DNA of 64,000 nt from Rhabditoides inermis (Eukaryota > Nematoda > Chromadorea > Rhabditida > Rhabditidae): assembly GCA_963966185.1 (NCBI GenBank), contig CAWZYM010000155.1:72501-136500 (forward strand), in the 5' to 3' direction. A model generated the notes under the pieces. It was given only the letters and a program-made list of their open reading frames with translations. It was not told the origin of the DNA and did not search any database. Shown here in pieces: positions 52,226 through 62,722 of this stretch. Made by a program: the position numbers and the translations under genes. Every line of letters starts with the position of its first letter. Position 1 is the stretch's first letter.

Positions 52226-53561
52226 GCTCACCGTGTGACGACGGGGGCGTTGTAGGTGGGTCTGGAGTAGTTCCACGACCTCGGCTGTCCGTTCAGGAGA
52301 CTCGTGGAGGGGAGAGTGGGATCGACGTCTTTCTTCAGCGAGGCTGCGGTGGTTGGAGAGAAGCGGTTGAACGCGGATGCACCTGAACATGTTTGCCACA
52401 TGTCACATTCTTTTCTGATGGAGTACACCAGGTGATCAGAATTAAAAGGTAAAAGATCATCTATATGTTTTGATGCGGTTGATACGTTTCTCCTGTTGCA
52501 TAACTTTGAATTCATGTAACTTAGGTAATATCCGTTCTATTTGCATTTCGAGAACTGCTCTACCATGCTCCCTCTCCTCTCACCTGTGTCTATGTGATAG
52601 TCTAACGCATTCGATGGGAGAATCATGGATGAGGAGGTGGCTGAAGTGAGGTGTGAGTGAGAGAAAATTATGGCAGTATACGCTAAATACGAACTCTAAA
52701 AGAGACGCGATTTTCACACACTATTTTTCAATCACGGATTGATTTGACAGAACACTTGGTCGTTTCCATTCTCTTTGGAAATTTGACTCGATAAAAGCTT
52801 ATGTTTTTAATCGATTACCAAGTTTCGCAATAACAAATAATTGTGTCAATGCCATACGTTTCACAGCCATCATAAGCTCTAGCCGCGCAAGTTGTCAATA
52901 ATACGGCGGTAGCTGTCATTTCAACACCAAACCCTCTCACCCTTTCCATTCAGGACAGTCTCCCCAGTAGCAGTGGATGAATCAGAGAGGACCGAGGCAG
53001 CATCCCACTTGGTCATCTGCGACGGAGGGGGCGGGGCGAGAGGGGGCGGGGGAGCGAGGAACGTCGGGCGGCTGTCGTCCCTTTGCTTGTCGTCGGAGAG
53101 GAGAGGTGTCTCTGTCCGTCTTTCCTCCTCCTCTCTCCTCACTGGCTGCTCATTGTACGTGGGCCGTGAGTAGTCCCAGCTGCGAGGCTGACCGTTCAGC
53201 AGACACCACGGCTTGTCTTCGCGTTTCGGCAATGTCGTCGAAGAGTGTTCGTGCTGAAAGAGCTACTTGCTACTTGGATTAACTTTTACAACGAATGATG
53301 CGATCAAGAAAATCAACCAGAAATAATGAAAGACGCAGCTGACCTCCTGCATCGTTGGCAAGTCCGAGACGGTAGCCTCCTGATTCCTCTCGTTGCGCGG
53401 TGGGTGGTGCAGGAGAGTCTCCTTCTCTTCACTCTTCTCCTCCACTCTCGCACCCTTTCTCCTTATTGGTGGCGCGTTGTAGGTGGGCCTAGAGTAGTCC
53501 CACGAACGGGGCTGGCCGTTCAGGAGGGAAGAGTCTGGAATCGACAAACTAGATAGATAGG

Positions 53562-53616
<55 letters not shown>

Positions 53617-56600
53617 GACCCACCCCTCCTCTGCCTGTGCACAGTTGGCATCTCGGCTGCCCGGATTGTCTCGTTCGATCCCATTGAGAAGTCCTCGTCC
53701 AGAGTGTCATTTGCCCTGCAAAGGGGTTGTTCAAAAGAAAAACTATTCTTAGTTCTTAAAATTCTTAGCACAATGTACCCACTTTTCCCTGTGAATCGTG
53801 GGATCCGTTTCACCGCGGATAGTAGAGGAGACGCTCTGATCGGTCTGCAATGTTGCCATGCCTATCCCCCTATCATTGTATCGATTCCCCTCCCCACCGA
53901 TGTGTCGAGTACACTGCCAGTGTCGATCGCCTCCCTCGCTTCCCGCTCGATCGCCTCCAACTCCGGAGACTCGATCGGTGCTGTGTCTATTAGACTCGGG
54001 GTCTGTGGGGGGCCGGTGGAATCCGACTCGGGTGCTGCGGGCGCCGACTCCGTTGCCGGCAGAACCGACTCGGGAGGCGCTGGCCACTCCGAGTCACTCT
54101 GTGCCTTCAATCCGGGAGGAGAGGGCATAGGCAAGTGGGTAAGCGAGGAGCGGGCAGAGGGGCTAAAACATCACATTTACAATTAAATACAAAAAAAAAC
54201 AAAAATAAAGGAATGCAAACAAAAATCAAACCACATAAAACATGCCTCATGACGAACGAGCCGGGCCGGCTTCTGCGCTCGTCCCGTATGTTGACTATGG
54301 TCGAGGCGCCTGTCTTGGTGGGAGAGTAGAGGGGAGAGTGCGGCTGGAAACAAACAAACGTATAGCATTTACTTATTGACATTTTTACTCGTACGTACCG
54401 CGATGAGGTCGCTCATGCGACTGCTGCGGCCGCTGCCTGGAGAGGGGTGGTGCACGCCTAGAGAGGAAGGGACAATTAAAAAATCACATTTTTATCAAAG
54501 AATTCTCACTCACCTATCCGTCTGCTCATGCTCACATATACAACACTTGCAGCATGACTTCTCGACTAGCCACTGGCTAATTCAAGTATTCAAGGCCGTC
54601 GCTTCTACGCATGCGAAACTAATGTGATAGTGATAGTCACAATATCATAGGAAAGGTAAACTGATAGACAAATACGAATCAACATCAGAATAACAGGAAC
54701 GAGACACCCCACGAATATTCTAATGAGAATAGAGAATGGATATCACAGCCGAAAAACCACAAAACATAACACCTTTTATCCGGCGATTGGTACATTCATT
54801 TGAAAGTTTCAGTCACCACGCGCATGGAGTTCGTACAATTATGGAACCCACCAATGGTGATGGAGTCCGTCAAGAGTGCGGGGAGAGGCGGGGGCAGACT
54901 GGCGAGGGACACCGCATCGGGAGTAGAGGGGACGGGGGGAGGAGAAGAGGGGAACGCCTGCAACATGCGAAGGAACACTGAACGGGCAGCATCGGGCGGC
55001 GTCGGAATGTAATGGGATGGAAGAGTCGGCAGCACTAATGTGATCGGTTTATGAGTAGGACAGCAGAAAGCAACTATGAGAAGAGAAAGAAAAAATAAGT
55101 GAAATACCCTCTGTGCAGGCCTTGCTCCACTCCAGCAGACTCCTCCACTGCACACGAGATGCTCGAGGAGAGAGGAGAGGGAGCGGTGCGTGAGAGAGTA
55201 CTCGTTCACTCGGAGGTGCTCTTTCAGAGCATCTTCTGCAAGCAGTCGCTGATTGCATCTTTTTTCGTTGTTGTCATTATTTGGTTATCGGAAGCAATGG
55301 TTCTCACCCTGTGGTCTTCGGAACATGCTCGACGAGTTCACCTTGAACACTGGAGCGTCGTGCAGCTCGATTCTGAAAATAAGTATTCTGAAATATAGTT
55401 GCCTACTGAAATATTTCATTCATTTTCCACTGCATCTTCTCAGCACTCACACGGGCAGCTTGCGAAGCCGTCTGGGCGGATTGTTATGAAAACATGGCTA
55501 TATACACAGTTTTTATGCTGATTCCGAGTATGAACCTAACTTCGGAATAGTCTCATATAGTCACTGATCGGAATATTCTCTGACAGGTCTCATTGATCTC
55601 TATGCGAGGTTTTGCTCTATGCGAGGTTTTGTGTGTTGATATACACCCCTCTTCCGCCCTATCTCTCATTCGACCACTGCGTTTAATTGCTGTCTACCGG
55701 ACCCCTGGTCTCTCCCCTGTTATCCGTGCTGCCAGCCAAAAACTTCTCGCTACTATGGATTCTTTGATGTTGCCTGATTCGCACTCTCACGCGATTCTAG
55801 GTGATTTCAATTGCCCTGGCATCGATTGGCCAGCCGGTCAGTCTCGCCTCGCTTTTGATCGCGCGTTGCTTGATTTTTGTTCTACATTTTCACTCACTCA
55901 GACTGTTAGGGTTCCGACGATGGTCAGAGTCCCAGGTCAAACGCCACATATTTTGGATTTGGTCTTGGTTGATTCTCCTGACTTGGTGTCTGACAAAAGA
56001 GTGGGCGCGCCTGTCTCCACTTGCGACCATCTTCCTGTATTCGCTCGCCTCGCAGTGCATTCCCATGTTGCTTCCATGTCTCGCCCAGTTTATGTTTACA
56101 AGAAGGCCGATTGGTCAGCCATAAATGCTCGCATCGCATCTACTGACTGGACATGTGTATTCGCACACCGCCGGATTGATGAATGTTGCGATATTTTCGA
56201 GCAATTTATGCACCAGTGTCTGTCCGATTTTTGTCCGTCCGTGTCACACAAAGCTCGCTCACCCACTCTCCCTCCACACATTCGCACTCTGAGCCGTAAG
56301 GCATCTCGCCTCGCGTCTCGCCGGCCCATGTCGACTGACGCGCGCTGTGCCCGCAAGGCACTCCGCAGGGCACTCTATAGATGGAATTGTAAGAAGGAAG
56401 CGGCCCTTCTAGATAAGGGACCGAAGCCCTTTTACAGGCATGTGAGGAATAGGCTCAGTCCTGCAGATGGGATAGGCGTGGTGGTTGATTCGAGTGGACA
56501 TTTTTTACACGAGCCCGCTCAAAAGGCAGAGGCATTCGCGTCCTTTTTCGATTCAATCTACGCGTCTCACTCATCCTCACCCCCGGGTGACTCTCTCTCC

Positions 56601-59600
56601 CTCTCTGCCGCGTGTCTCTCTCACATTGACGTCTCACCGAGTATTGTCTGCAAGGTGATACGTGGTATGGCGAGTAAGGTGAATACATCCCCGGATGGAA
56701 TCACTCATACTTTCATCAAGCATACGATTGACACGATTGCATTTCCACTATCTCTTCTGTTCCAACAATCCGTGTCCGTTTGCGCAGTTCCAGATATATG
56801 GCGTCTGGGTTACATCAAGCCGATTCATAAGAGCGGTCCTACCCATGACGTGTCTAACTATAGACCCATCACTCTCACCTCTACCATCAGTAAGGTTTTG
56901 GAACGAATTGTTGTATCTCAGATCACTGAATTCTTAGAACACAATTGCCTCCTATCGCGTCACCAGTACGGATTCCGTAAAGGTCGGTCCACCGCAGCAC
57001 AACTCGTGCAGTGTCACTCTCACTGGGCGCGCGACCTCACTGATGGAAAAGTAGTTGATTGTCTCTATGTTGATTACAAGAAGGCATTCGATACCATAAA
57101 TCACTCTATGCTTTTTGACAAACTTCACTCTATTGGTATCCGTGGCAATGCTCTCTCTTGGATCAAGAGCTTTTTGTGTGACCGGACGACCCACGTTCTT
57201 ATTGGAGATTCACTGTCTGCCCCCAGGCAAGTGAACTGTGGTGTGCCTCAGGGCAGCTGTCTTGGCCCTCTCTTGTTTAACATCTATATAAACGACATAG
57301 TGAGATCACTTCCAACTGGTATGCACTGCGTGTTGTATGCTGATGACCTCAAGGTCTATTTCTCGTTTGACCCGTCTGATGTGTCGGCGCACTCCGCCTT
57401 CCAGGCAGCAGTAGACGCGGTTAACAATTGGTCGCGCAAGTGGGGACTCACCATTTCAACCTCTAAAACGTACATTCTTCATTTGGGTAAAAGAAATCCG
57501 CGTTTTGTGTATTGTGCTGGCGGCACACCTCTTGAAGCCACTGTCTGCGTGAAAGACTTAGGTGTATGGATCTCTGACAGTCTTGGCTTTGACACGCATA
57601 TCTCTCGTATAGCAAACAACGCCCTGTGGTCGATCAATAACTTTCTGAGGGCATATCACACGCGAAATCTCACTGTCTTAGTGAGAGCATATGTTACATA
57701 TTTCCGATGCAAGTTGGAATATTGTACTGAGTTGTGGAACCCAACTAGCGTGCGTTTGGTGAATCTGCTTGAAGGCGTGCAAAGGTATTTTACCCGTCGC
57801 ATTTGCCAACGAGCTGGTCACCTATCTCTTGGATACTCTGAGCGTCTCCGCCTGCTGGGACTTGAAACTCTCGAGTCCCGTCGTTTCATCAATGACGTCA
57901 CGTTCATATACAAAGTCACTCACCGAGTTTTGCCTTTTGAATCTGATGGTGTATTCAATGTAATTCCAACATTCTCCAGACACTCACATAGTTTGCGCAT
58001 TGTCCCTTGTTTTGATCCAGCGAACAGACTACTCACGAGCATTCATAGAGCACATAGTTTCTGGAATAGCCTTTCATCTGAAGTCGTGGGAGTGAGGGAT
58101 GCGGGGCGGTTTAGAGAGCTCGTCAGGGCTGGTTCTAGCGGTTTCCCGTCGTCTCGGATTCGTGCATCATGACTGGAGAGTCAGGGCGTCTCTCACACGT
58201 CGTCCCACCTGCACTTCTTGTGTCTCTTTTAATTTCAACGTTTATTATATGTGACCGTCACTCTGCCAGTACCCCCTTGAACAAGGCGCAGTAGTACCTC
58301 ATTTTGTTTTAGTTTTACCATTTTTAACTTTGTCACACAATCGTATTATCACCTATTTCGCCAGTGTCCATCCGCAATTTCTTGCATACTCTATCAAACA
58401 TACATGCGATAAACTTATTATTATTATTATTATTATGATATTCGTGCAAATCTGAAATTCGGTATCTGTCAATCATTAAAGCGCTGTTTGGTACACGTAA
58501 ACAGTGATGTAGAGAGTGTTGCCGTCTTTCATTTCAATTGCAATGCCTGCGAACCCACAGGGTGGAATTTCGAACTTTCAACTTCCAAAAAAGTTATAAC
58601 TGTCACGTGTAGTTGTAGTAAAACAATCACATACTGATCTACTCCATGACATTCTAGGCGTTTTCTGCCGACAAGTTCTTTCCATTTTCAGATTCGCACA
58701 ATTATCAATGAGGATAATGGATAATGGGATAAGTGTCAGGATAATGGGACATGCGATAAAAAAGAAAACCGTCGAAACGGCAAAAACTTTTGCCGCATCG
58801 ATTATTGCATCGATGGTCATTTCTAACTTCCCAATTCACTATCCATTCGGCTACGCTGCTGTTGTTGACAGGTCATTTCCATGGGTAGTCTATTCGGTAG
58901 GTGTCCAAGTTTTTTTCAAACTACTATTCCGGTAAAGTTATGCTCATATTCGGAATCAACATGAAAAACTGGGTATATGGCCATGGTTTCATAAGTTTCC
59001 GGCAAAACGGGTGCGCAAGCTGCCCGTGTCAGCACTTACGTTTCACTGATGCGCTGAAAATTATTGTGATACAACACTTCAATTGGAACGGCGGACCAGC
59101 ATCAACAAATAGGAATGAAAATAACACTATCTGAAATGTGCACGTTTACTCTAGTCACTACAAAAAAGTAAGTACGAATCGCACTCGCACCTCCGAAGGA
59201 CATTGATGGGTGGAGGCGCGCCATCCGAGCCAGTCATCACAACACAGCGAGTGGAACGAAGGTGGGAGGGGAGAGAGAGCAGCGCCTGGGAGATCGTGTG
59301 TTGTAGGTTTCAAGATCCGGAAGATACCTTCTTCAACCCCTCCTCCTGCTCAGTTGTGATCCTCTTTGTCTCACTGAACAGCACGCAGACTGCGTCCACC
59401 CGGATATCGGAGGAGCAGAGGAAAGAGAGTAGGTGGGGAAACGATCTGCAAGAGAACATCGTGTTTCCCTTAAACAGTTCTATATTCTTGATTCACTCAC
59501 TGGCTGTCGGTGGCGGGTGCGTCTATGACGACCGGCCGGAATTTCCCTGCCACTCCTCCATTCAACACGTACACTTGGGTGGAGACAGGAGAGTCCTGTG

Positions 59601-60200
59601 TGAGATGTGGATATTCATGAAATCTTCTATCAGTGGAAGTGGAGTGTGTGCGTTTCAGGCATGGTATGTGTAATCGTAATCAGTAACATATACAGTTACT
59701 TCAGTTTCAGATGTAACCAAGTAACATGAATAATTTTTAGCGAGAAAGAAAGCCCGTACGCTGACCTGTGTGACGGCCCACCGCTGTTCGTCCTCTATCC
59801 GGCCCCCGAAGTGCACCTGACAGAGGGCATCCACCAGCAGAGAACGACCGACCTGCAGGAAAAAGCTACTCTATTCCATTCTATCACATTCTTCTATACA
59901 TCTATTCATATATACATTCATTATATCACATTCTATTATATTCTATGTGCCTCTATTACGCTCTCTTCTGGGAATGAAGGAGAATATCCATCCCACTCAC
60001 CTGTGACGGCCCGAGCAGCAGTATCACTCGGTCATGGGGTGGTGGCTCTGGAATGGTGGTGGAGGAAACGGATATAGAAAGGGGTCCGTCGACCTACCTT
60101 GCCCAGTTCCTCCAGCATACACCACCCTGACATGCTTGTCCACCTTGTGCTCCCTTCGTGGGAGGGCGGCGCGCGGCAGCCGACACTCCACGGGGGACAT
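43258..60200 (-). CDS. AIG1-like (degenerate) GTPase-domain protein with repeats and C-terminal membrane anchor
   Basis: Forty-five exons join in phase to 1,452 or 1,479 aa, depending on the last exon. The first nine are 60098-60200, 60001-60047, 59766-59852, 59501-59595, 59328-59445, 59191-59285, 55451-55471, 55308-55372 and 55108-55235. They code a G-domain-like unit: P-loop GPSQVGRS (residues 47-54, Lys replaced by Arg), VVIDAPA (104, the DTPG place), VVMTGSD (TxxD, 168-171) and FKVNSSS (G5-like). The order and spacing fit the AIG1/IMAP family. A long low-complexity, Pro/Gly/Arg-rich part follows with four LLNGQPRS repeats, then one transmembrane segment at the very C-terminus. The ATG is 4 nt after TTCTCTAG. 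Likely a tail-anchored cytosolic protein. The 21-nt exon 7 is the weakest piece. A retrotransposon lies antisense in intron 6. Confidence 0.72.
43626..43767 (-). other. alternative last exon A (transmembrane anchor)
   Basis: After TTCTAG, phase 2, the exon reads IRNRTSYYGAEAPNYKLK, then a 23-residue hydrophobic helix (FWLCTLIPIIIAIILICILT), then LYFNLEL and TAA. With the KKQKKR of the preceding exon the basic side faces the cytosol, so this is a tail anchor with about seven residues beyond it. Confidence 0.75.
44615..44730. repeat. (GA)n microsatellite
   Basis: Impure GA array in an intron of the AIG1-like gene; CT-rich in the transcript. Confidence 0.95.
48731..49395. mobile_element. TTAA-flanked MITE, longer copy
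   Basis: Ends AGGTAGTGTACCCTCTGAAT and its inverted complement lie between TTAA duplications, within the intron between exons 49613 and 48674. The 660-bp interior is AT-rich with a TAA run at 48968-48982 and a short minus ORF without known motifs. The end sequence matches the 20.8 and 62.4 kb MITEs. Confidence 0.8.
49484..49612. repeat. (TC)n microsatellite
   Basis: TC-rich array on +, (GA) in the transcript, directly following the donor of the exon at 49613. Confidence 0.95.
51871..54957 (-). other. exons 10-21: disordered region with four LLNGQPRSWDYSRP repeats
   Basis: Exons are 54852-54957, 54399-54457, 54246-54343, 53898-54162, 53783-53844, 53624-53715, 53344-53534, 52941-53253, 52584-52640, 52232-52382, 52039-52120 and 51871-51972. 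The intron after 54246 would use a GC donor (AG|GCATGT). The word LLNGQPRSWDYSRPTYN appears in exons 53344 and 52941, as LLNGQPRSWNYSRPTYN in 52232 and as LLNGQPRSFDYSRPH in 51871, near residues 485, 562, 696 and 748. The first two copies have the same protein over NGQPRSWDYSRPTYN but differ at about eight synonymous codons, so the peptide, not the DNA, is conserved. The 3' limit of the last exon is uncertain (51871 or about 51846). Confidence 0.75.
52136..52222. repeat. (GA)n microsatellite
   Basis: Two GA arrays split by GAAA units form nearly the whole intron between exons 52232 and 52120. The transcript reads CT. Confidence 0.95.
55602..58172 (+). CDS. retrotransposon endonuclease/reverse transcriptase ORF
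   Basis: About 856 codons open without a stop. The N-terminal part is an APE-type endonuclease missing its first segment: ILGDFNCPGIDW, ILDLVLVDSPDLV and STCDHLPV (SDHxP-like) are present, but the early Asn/Glu motifs are not. The reverse transcriptase follows: YRPITLTSTISKVLERIV, QYGFRKGRSTAAQLV, DYKKAFDTINHSM, VPQGSCLGPLLFNIYIND and the catalytic LYADDLK near residue 580. The C-terminal block (VQRYFTRRICQ, LGLETLESRRFINDV) is usual for this class. It has no upstream ORF1. The intact frame points to recent insertion; this copy is probably not autonomous because of the 5' loss. Confidence 0.92.
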   Translation: MRGFALCEVLCVDIHPSSALSLIRPLRLIAVYRTPGLSPVIRAASQKLLATMDSLMLPDSHSHAILGDFNCPGIDWPAGQSRLAFDRALLDFCSTFSLTQTVRVPTMVRVPGQTPHILDLVLVDSPDLVSDKRVGAPVSTCDHLPVFARLAVHSHVASMSRPVYVYKKADWSAINARIASTDWTCVFAHRRIDECCDIFEQFMHQCLSDFCPSVSHKARSPTLPPHIRTLSRKASRLASRRPMSTDARCARKALRRALYRWNCKKEAALLDKGPKPFYRHVRNRLSPADGIGVVVDSSGHFLHEPAQKAEAFASFFDSIYASHSSSPPGDSLSLSAACLSHIDVSPSIVCKVIRGMASKVNTSPDGITHTFIKHTIDTIAFPLSLLFQQSVSVCAVPDIWRLGYIKPIHKSGPTHDVSNYRPITLTSTISKVLERIVVSQITEFLEHNCLLSRHQYGFRKGRSTAAQLVQCHSHWARDLTDGKVVDCLYVDYKKAFDTINHSMLFDKLHSIGIRGNALSWIKSFLCDRTTHVLIGDSLSAPRQVNCGVPQGSCLGPLLFNIYINDIVRSLPTGMHCVLYADDLKVYFSFDPSDVSAHSAFQAAVDAVNNWSRKWGLTISTSKTYILHLGKRNPRFVYCAGGTPLEATVCVKDLGVWISDSLGFDTHISRIANNALWSINNFLRAYHTRNLTVLVRAYVTYFRCKLEYCTELWNPTSVRLVNLLEGVQRYFTRRICQRAGHLSLGYSERLRLLGLETLESRRFINDVTFIYKVTHRVLPFESDGVFNVIPTFSRHSHSLRIVPCFDPANRLLTSIHRAHSFWNSLSSEVVGVRDAGRFRELVRAGSSGFPSSRIRAS
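55602..58436 (+). mobile_element. non-LTR retrotransposon, 5' truncated
   Basis: One long ORF is followed by about 245 bp of 3' UTR and a (TTA)n tail (58412-58436), as in CR1/jockey-like elements. There are no LTRs. A 17-bp direct duplication (ctctatgcgaggttttg, twice at 55598-55631) marks the 5' junction. The element lies on + within intron 6 of the minus-strand AIG1-like gene, between exons 59191 and 55471. Confidence 0.9.
58437..59190. other. remainder of intron 6
   Basis: No exon is supported. A minus ORF at 58578-58820 has a hydrophobic stretch but no matching splice signals. Confidence 0.4.
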
Positions 60201-61107
60201 GCGACTAGAGAAGAACACCTCGCATTGCAAGAGGGAACATGTTACAAGTTACACAGCGTTTGTTGACCAGAGACAGATTATACTGTATCTAGTTATCTAG
60301 TACAATAGAGTGACGAAACATGCGCGTGGATAAAGGTGAAGACTCTTGGAAGTTGAAGAAAATCACTCTTCAGTGCGTGTTTCCACGGCTGCTTTGATTG
60401 CCCCGCGTGCAAATAGTAAGTGGGCAAACACGCGCGGTCAGAGAAGGCGACTCAGGCATACTTATCAGGTGTGGTAGACGAAAACTCAGGTGTCAAAACT
60501 CACCGGTTGAAGAACATATTGTATTAGAATGTTAGGACATGTGCGTTTCTCACTCGCAGAATACGCAATTCCAATTTACTATCAATGTGCGAGAGAGTTT
60601 CAAGGGAGAGAGCGTGCAGGCTGATAAGCTAACAGATCGATATACGCGCCCGCATATCATGATCACGAAAGAAAGAAGTCTTGCTACTAAATCCGAATCC
60701 AATCGTGACTGTCAAAACGACTCGAAAAGATCGCTGGAAAAGTGCAGACTGCAATGGGGAAGTTACAATAACACTACCCCACCCACAACCACTCGCTAAT
60801 CGATAAATATGCGGAAACGTAACGCGATCAGTGTGGAGAGAGGAGAAGGGTGACTGAGAACTGTCAAGTCAATGATCATTCACGGCATTCCAGGCACACT
60901 CTCGATTGTTTGATGGCTGTGTTGTGACCACTCTCACTTTCATCGCTGTTCCGGTTCTCACGCGGAACGCCACTTTACAATCATACAACATACAACCACT
61001 ATAGTGGGCTCGCAAATGAGTTTCCCGCTTTTCACGAGAGACATTAGGGTAGTTAGAGAAAAATCAGAGCCCTTTCAATGAGGTTTTCAAATTGACAAAA
61101 CTTGCGT
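60201..61107. other. 5' flank of the AIG1-like gene
   Basis: No exon found. A fragment tatagtgggctcgc at 61003 resembles the end of the 23.2 kb TIR element. The promoter presumably lies here or further right if a 5' UTR exon exists. Confidence 0.4.
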
Positions 61108-61185
61108 GACCGGCGGGAATTGAACCCGCGAACATATTCTTACCAAGCGAGAGCGCTACCACTATGCTAGATAGGTGTGATCACT
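61108..61185 (-). other. tRNA-like repeat (B box present)
   Basis: On the minus strand it reads TAGCATAGTGGTAGCG (A-box-like) and GCGGGTTCAATTCCCGC (T-arm with B box). The acceptor stem does not pair, so it is a tRNA pseudogene or SINE head, not a working tRNA. Confidence 0.5.
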
Positions 61186-62061
61186 GCTTCGCGAATACGA
61201 GCTGTGAATGTGAGATAAAACGTTCACTGTCTAACAGTTTAAGGTACTGTAAAACTATTGGACAACATAATGTTTTTGACGAGAAATGTTGAGCTGAGTG
61301 CAAACGGAATATACCACTGGTTCAATTAAACGATTTCTTTGAACTATTTACAATTCACACAACATTAATGTGTAAACAATTGAGTTACATTTACTATGGG
61401 GAAGTAATGCTTCTTGAAAACCAGTCGTGAGAATGCAAAATTAAGAATAGCGGTTTAGCTGTTTTGAAGTCCTTCATATACATACAAATACTCAATTTAT
61501 ACATGCTCACTGAACATGGAATCCTCAATCCATACAAAATGATTCTGTACAAATATTGTCGTCGTCAATTCATACAGTTACTCAATACATACAAACCTCA
61601 TTCGATACATGTTTTTGGAAGATTCTCAAGTATAGATAAAGTTCGCGCATAGTTTTGAAAAGGGGCTTCCCGTACAGCAGCGAGAAACATGAGGCAACAA
61701 TGTAAACTTCTTTTTTGACCCATAAATTACATTAGAGATAGCGCGCAGCGCCCTTTCTTTTGGATCTCTTTTGATTTAGAATAGCGCAAGAATTTTCAAG
61801 CAGCGATATCCAAAGGTCATGTTAGCAACAATGTAAACTCATCATATTCATGTTAGTTAGATTCGCACGGTTCCGTAGTTAAGTGTTTTTACCATGAAAA
61901 TATCTGCTGCATATACGCAAGAAACCCTATCTGTAATCTGTAGTATATTAAATTACTTGTTACTTACCACTTTTAAAATGTGTCATCCATCATAGTTCTG
62001 TGCATACTTATAAACGAAAGAGCTTGGCTATCAGTAAGAAAAAAAGCACATGTATTATCTT
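61186..62061. other. no gene seen
   Basis: AT-rich. A run of loosely repeated ATACAnnnnCTCAATTTATAC-like units lies at 61470-61610. No exon was found. Confidence 0.5.
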
Positions 62062-62350
62062 TTAAAAAGTACTTGCGTAAAGAGAGTCAGTTTGTCTTGA
62101 TCCGATTCAACAAAAGCGCATGCATAAAACGTTCACTTTACAAATACTGACACAAAGCTGCGCTATTTTGACATTAACAGATGAAATATAAAAAAATATC
62201 AATATAAGAGAGAGAGAGGGAAAGAGAGAGGGGGAGGAAGAGAGAGAGAGACGCAGGTTTGTTAGTTTTTGTAAAGTAAACGTTTTATGCATGCGCTTCT
62301 GTTGAATTGGATCAAGACAAACTGACTCTTTTTGCGCAAGTACTTTTTAA
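62062..62350. mobile_element. TTAA-flanked MITE, second family
   Basis: Inverted arms of about 95 bp beginning AAAGTACTTGCG (TTAA outside on both sides) flank a GA run. The end sequence differs from the AGGGAGTGTAC family but the target is the same. Confidence 0.8.
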
Positions 62351-62397
62351 CAGATACTTGCCAGTATAAGTGAAAAGATGCAGAAATTTTCGTTTTG

Positions 62398-62717
62398 TTA
62401 AAGGGAGTGTACCCTCTTTTTTTCGAACTTGAGTTAGCATCAGGATGTTAAAATATGTCTTGAATAGCGTACTTTCTCATAGAAAAGTCGTGCTCAAGTC
62501 GCCTTGAAGTTTATGTAATTTGCGCTCGAATACGCCTGTTCTAGATAAAAGTGTGCAGAAATGTACACAAACGTGCACTGCACAGTTGATGATGGTTTCT
62601 CCAACTTCCCACAATTTGCGGCATATGGTCCAATTGACAAAAGTGCATCCTTTTCGATGTAATTTCACATTCCAATGCTAACTCAACTTCGAAAACCAGA
62701 GGGTACACTCCCTTTAA
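62398..62717. mobile_element. TTAA-flanked MITE, copy 2 of the 20.8 kb family
   Basis: Ends AGGGAGTGTACCCTC and GAGGGTACACTCCCT between TTAA repeats. The arms contain 'gagttagcatcaggatg' as in 20772-21087, and the length is nearly the same (320 bp). Confidence 0.85.
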
Positions 62718-62722
62718 AAGCA

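Noticed and set aside
55108..55235. Frame reading SLLEWSKACTE, which resembles a calponin-homology domain
   Set aside because: That frame does not fit the exon phase, and no further CH motif follows. The in-phase frame reads DALKEHLRVNEYSLTH.
61108..61185. Working tRNA gene
   Set aside because: A and B boxes are present but the acceptor stem does not pair and the related copy at 62784 is more decayed.
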